Shown here: one piece after another, positions 62,701 through 64,000 of the stretch | Layout: every line of letters begins with the position of its first letter | How positions within the stretch are numbered: position 1 is the first letter of the stretch | From: Pyrococcus sp. NA2 | Lineage (GTDB): Archaea > Methanobacteriota_B > Thermococci > Thermococcales > Thermococcaceae | NCBI RefSeq assembly: GCF_000211475.1 | Contig: NC_015474.1 | Span: 496,001 to 560,000 of the forward strand | Reading direction: 5' to 3' | DNA length: 64,000 nt | Made by a program: the position numbers and the translations under genes | Notes under the pieces: model-generated | Databases searched by the model: none | What the model saw: only the letters and a program-made list of their open reading frames with translations | Told to the model about the DNA's origin: nothing

Positions 62701-63619
62701 TTCAGGAGGCCAAGTTCTCCTCGTTGGAGATCACAGGCAGATGCAACCGATTCAAGTCCATGAATGGGAACTTGAAGATAGGAAGACGATAGAGGAGCAT
62801 CTACCCTTCCTCTCAGCTCTTAACTTCATAAGATTCCTCAGAGGAGAGCTCGATGAAAGAGAGTTGAAGAGGTTCAAGAGGATACTTGGAAGAGATCCGC
62901 CCAAATGGGATAAGGATAAAAATGATATTCTACCAATGCACAGACTTAGGGAAACATTTAGACTGCCTCAAGCCTTGGCAGAGCTACACTCAGAGCTGTT
63001 CTACTCATTCGATGGGATAAAGTTGAGAAGCAGAAAGAAGCCTGACGAAAGGATAATGAGAGCTTTAATGAATGCTGGAAAAAACGATTTCTTAAAGTTC
63101 ATTCTAAACCCAGATTATCCAGTAGTTTTGGTGACCCACAGTGAAAGTAGTTCAAGCAAGGTAAACGAGCTCGAAGCTGAAATAGTAAAAGAAATAGTGG
63201 AAGCCTTAGGAGGAGTAGATATTGGAGTTGTCGTTCCATATAGAGCGCAAAAGAGGCTCATAAGGAGCTTAGTTGACGTTCAAGTTGACACCGTAGAGAG
63301 GTTCCAAGGAGGAGAAAAGGATGTTATAATAGTCTCGATGACATCCAGTGATCCTTCTTACCTATCGAAGGTCATGGACTTTCTCTACGACCCAAACAGG
63401 TTGAACGTCGCAGGAAGTAGGGCAAAGGAGAAGTTAATCTTGATAGCTTCAAAGAATCTGTTCACACTCTCAGCTAGGGACTTGGATACCTTTGAGATCT
63501 TAAGGCCCTGGAAGAAGTTCTATATAAAGATGAAGAGCAAGGGGGAATCCAAAGAATTCAAAAAGAATGGATATAACATATCTGCATTTAGGTGGGCCAT
63601 GAATCATAGAAAGGCTTAA
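59720..63619 (+). CDS. RecB-like Fe-S nuclease fused to SF1 (Upf1/Dna2-like) helicase
   Basis: 1299 residues. N-terminal nuclease of the TM0106/RecB type: first Cys in DECPRF, VRGFADFIIK and YYLLEAKF (PD-(D/E)XK) and the Cys cluster CTTCQFEAIC, which with the first Cys forms a [4Fe-4S] staple. After a long middle region comes the SF1B helicase: GPPGTGKTAGA, LIIIDEASM, VLLVGDHRQMQP, VERFQGGEKDVIIVSM and LNVAGSRAKEKL. Dna2-like activity in DNA repair is likely. GTG 59720 is given; TTG 59729, with GAGGTG upstream at 59715, may be the true start. Confidence 0.92.
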   Translation: MKSLELHPSEIARFFELDECPRFLILLEKKKRGELERYREVIEKKEKEQLALTKWGEEFELEILQELRKRLNLPFYGFFKRGEKSLTRRFFEKYYPKNIIEETTTPKLIELLRNDSLIYQAPLSGRIGRFNVRGFADFIIKLGDEYYLLEAKFTKEEKLSHRLQTVMYAMLLSKIVRGKIKIAVLTKDNFPWPREFYEFPGDVIELIETIEEKLREEIRGTEPWITARCTTCQFEAICLSDALRNRSLGLLGIPPGDAKILKKLGVKDIDDLANLVRFKSDKPSNFEKPEVKDYTVLAEITKRTGLNIIKLARIAQVIRNGLNGKIERGYIPGTGYNLPHDNGNLVKVFIYLQKSPITDTIIGIGGLIKSKAGEKTVVEVVKEPPLDVNVGIEMEEKLLERFFRRVISNVKNLSPTDEVYPHLYFYTRGQREDLVDALRRHRNLWWSKPIRALLSLRKAIDWEGFSILKDELIDRHALPFAPGLGIIPVAVQFNYKWKHNESFKDIFEILGKWENGEVDVSKLYSIVEYDPAREPYYPILNRDDDEIPFTPFWKALVGGKLEDLKDILSQVVKAMAKIEEEIPEEYKAFTKKEGIPREEFENFDIEAEGLRDVLIEYLLLEFHTRKNQLERYYRLPPEIRAYSEKSAIIRVEKVEKDCIIKGKIVLPDNGGFKEYSPNEVLVDIDEDSWVYVTPYEELHGDPARIIKRSPLGIVEYINHENGEVVIKLININRGRFTFHHNKFTCRSGWILIEGNKRIRPGSYIILDPAIDDLGMSRAYEVLKDISTSKHEIYEFLNEIYEGNTKVDSRVSIWRREDIEEFLDHLPHLNEEQRNFVLDVEHKLVTLQGPPGTGKTAGAIAPAILARAYSMLKHGKSGLFIVTALSHRAVNEALIKTAQLLEKLKEEVKELNDVKLIRGVAGEEAIEPMKRELEGINVEIRSKLKVSNSPLMPTVTILFATPQTVFKLVDSKAKLIIIDEASMIDLPMFLLATRNSGGQVLLVGDHRQMQPIQVHEWELEDRKTIEEHLPFLSALNFIRFLRGELDERELKRFKRILGRDPPKWDKDKNDILPMHRLRETFRLPQALAELHSELFYSFDGIKLRSRKKPDERIMRALMNAGKNDFLKFILNPDYPVVLVTHSESSSSKVNELEAEIVKEIVEALGGVDIGVVVPYRAQKRLIRSLVDVQVDTVERFQGGEKDVIIVSMTSSDPSYLSKVMDFLYDPNRLNVAGSRAKEKLILIASKNLFTLSARDLDTFEILRPWKKFYIKMKSKGESKEFKKNGYNISAFRWAMNHRKA

Positions 63620-63655
63620 TACCTATCATGGGGCCTCTAATTTTAGGTGCGTGAT

Positions 63656-64000
63656 ATGGAGGAAGTGAGGGAGGTTAAGGTTCTTGAAAAGCCCTGGGTT
63701 GAAAAGTATAGGCCCCAGAGATTAGATGAGATAGTCGGTCAAGAGCACATAGTCAAACGTCTTAAACACTACGTCAAGACCGGCTCGATGCCCCACCTAC
63801 TCTTTGCTGGACCTCCTGGCGTTGGGAAAACGACCGCTGCTCTGGCCCTCGCAAGAGAATTATTCGGCGAGAACTGGCGTCACAACTTTTTAGAGTTGAA
63901 CGCTTCCGTTTCTAAGAACACTCCGATACTGGTGAGAATCAACGAGAGAATCGTCAGAACCACCTTTGCCGAGCTGGACAGACTTTACTTCGACGAAAGT
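63656..64000 (+). CDS. rfcS: Replication factor C small subunit, partial, interrupted by an intein
   Basis: The first 83 codons give the clamp-loader N-terminus: [19 protein letters not shown], then [17 protein letters not shown] (Walker A) and FLELNA. Normally LELNASDERG follows. Here, after NA, an unrelated sequence starts ([17 protein letters not shown]) and continues to the window end. It matches an intein N-terminal block (Ser1 nucleophile). The C-terminal exteins and most of the intein are beyond the edge. The mature protein loads PCNA with RFC large subunit, which normally lies downstream. Confidence 0.95.
   Translation, partial: MEEVREVKVLEKPWVEKYRPQRLDEIVGQEHIVKRLKHYVKTGSMPHLLFAGPPGVGKTTAALALARELFGENWRHNFLELNASVSKNTPILVRINERIVRTTFAELDRLYFDES
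63905..64000 (+). mobile_element. RFC intein, N-terminal part
   Basis: Begins at codon 84 (TCC, Ser1 of the intein) directly after LELNA and reads [13 protein letters not shown] then [15 protein letters not shown], an intein block A. The insertion splits the conserved LELNAS|DERG motif. Whether a homing endonuclease is present cannot be seen because the window ends 32 codons in. Confidence 0.9.

Noticed and set aside
1-64000. CRISPR arrays, rRNA and tRNA genes
   Set aside because: No regularly spaced direct repeats, no rRNA-like blocks and no cloverleaf with T-arm GGTTCRAATCC-type motif were noticed; C/D sRNA boxes explain the GATGATGA motifs.

Overview
The window looks like the chromosome of a hyperthermophilic euryarchaeon of the Thermococcales, almost certainly a Pyrococcus close to P. 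horikoshii and P. abyssi. Gene content and order point that way: fibrillarin/Nop5, ACC-deaminase homologue and 7S RNA; S15-RecJ/GAN-Pcc1-S3Ae; PEP synthase; archaeal FBP aldolase; ThpR-CCA enzyme; and an intein-bearing clamp-loader gene. Several proteins differ from the P. horikoshii and P. abyssi orthologues as I remember them, so the species is left open. Promoters are archaeal (TATA boxes about 25 nt before starts) and ribosome binding sites are GGTG/GAGGTG-like. I see no rRNA, tRNA or CRISPR array.

Layout. (a) 1-5.7 kb: fibrillarin (partial), Nop5, a PLP desulfhydrase/deaminase homologue, the SRP 7S RNA, a ThiF-like protein, a HIT protein and a frameshifted ATPase. (b) 5.7-19.4 kb: an AT-rich accessory island built around a cysteine-rich peptide gene and an adjacent radical SAM/SPASM enzyme. 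It also holds two secreted or anchored M1-like peptidases, a DUF4932 metalloprotease, an ABC-2 permease, one intact and one internally deleted ABC ATPase, three decayed radical SAM C-terminal fragments, a duplicated divergent promoter and a toxin-antitoxin pair. The layout is that of an archaeal RiPP (ribosomally made, post-translationally modified peptide) locus that has expanded and partly decayed. (c) 19.4-27.9 kb: ribosomal protein S15, GAN nuclease, KEOPS Pcc1, S3Ae, two regulators, a PrsW-like membrane protease, a frameshifted asparaginase and several C/D box guide RNAs. (d) 27.9-30 kb: an IS607-type element with serine recombinase and TnpB. (e) 30-43 kb: glycogen synthase, molybdenum-cofactor-related genes, paired NYN-domain proteins, a cobalamin adenosyltransferase with a C/D sRNA at its start, an S58 peptidase, THUMP and SPOUT RNA-modification genes, FBP aldolase, agmatinase and QueC. 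(f) 42.6-46.5 kb: a four-gene membrane/glycan operon. (g) 46.6-64 kb: PEP synthase, amidohydrolase, a COG1031-type radical SAM protein, a purine phosphoribosyltransferase, ThpR, CCA enzyme, a PD-(D/E)XK protein, a double phosphoesterase, AlaX, a nuclease-helicase fusion and RFC small subunit with an intein running off the edge.

How it works together. Much of the backbone serves RNA: Nop5 and fibrillarin are the protein core of C/D box RNPs, and at least five well-formed C/D sRNA genes sit in nearby gene junctions. One guide matches the conserved 5' end of 16S rRNA. KEOPS, QueC, THUMP/SPOUT, ThpR, CCA enzyme and AlaX add tRNA modification, maturation and proofreading. PEP synthase, FBP aldolase and glycogen synthase represent gluconeogenesis and storage. 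In the island, the proposed flow is: peptide made, Cys residues modified by the radical SAM enzyme, product exported by an ABC-2 system, then trimmed by outward-facing zinc peptidases. Only the gene order and motifs are seen; the product and its activity are inference.

Several reading frames are broken, mostly by one-base changes in or beside short homopolymers (ATPase, asparaginase, lipoprotein, the 52.4 kb gene). Whether these are real mutations or sequencing errors cannot be decided from the sequence alone.
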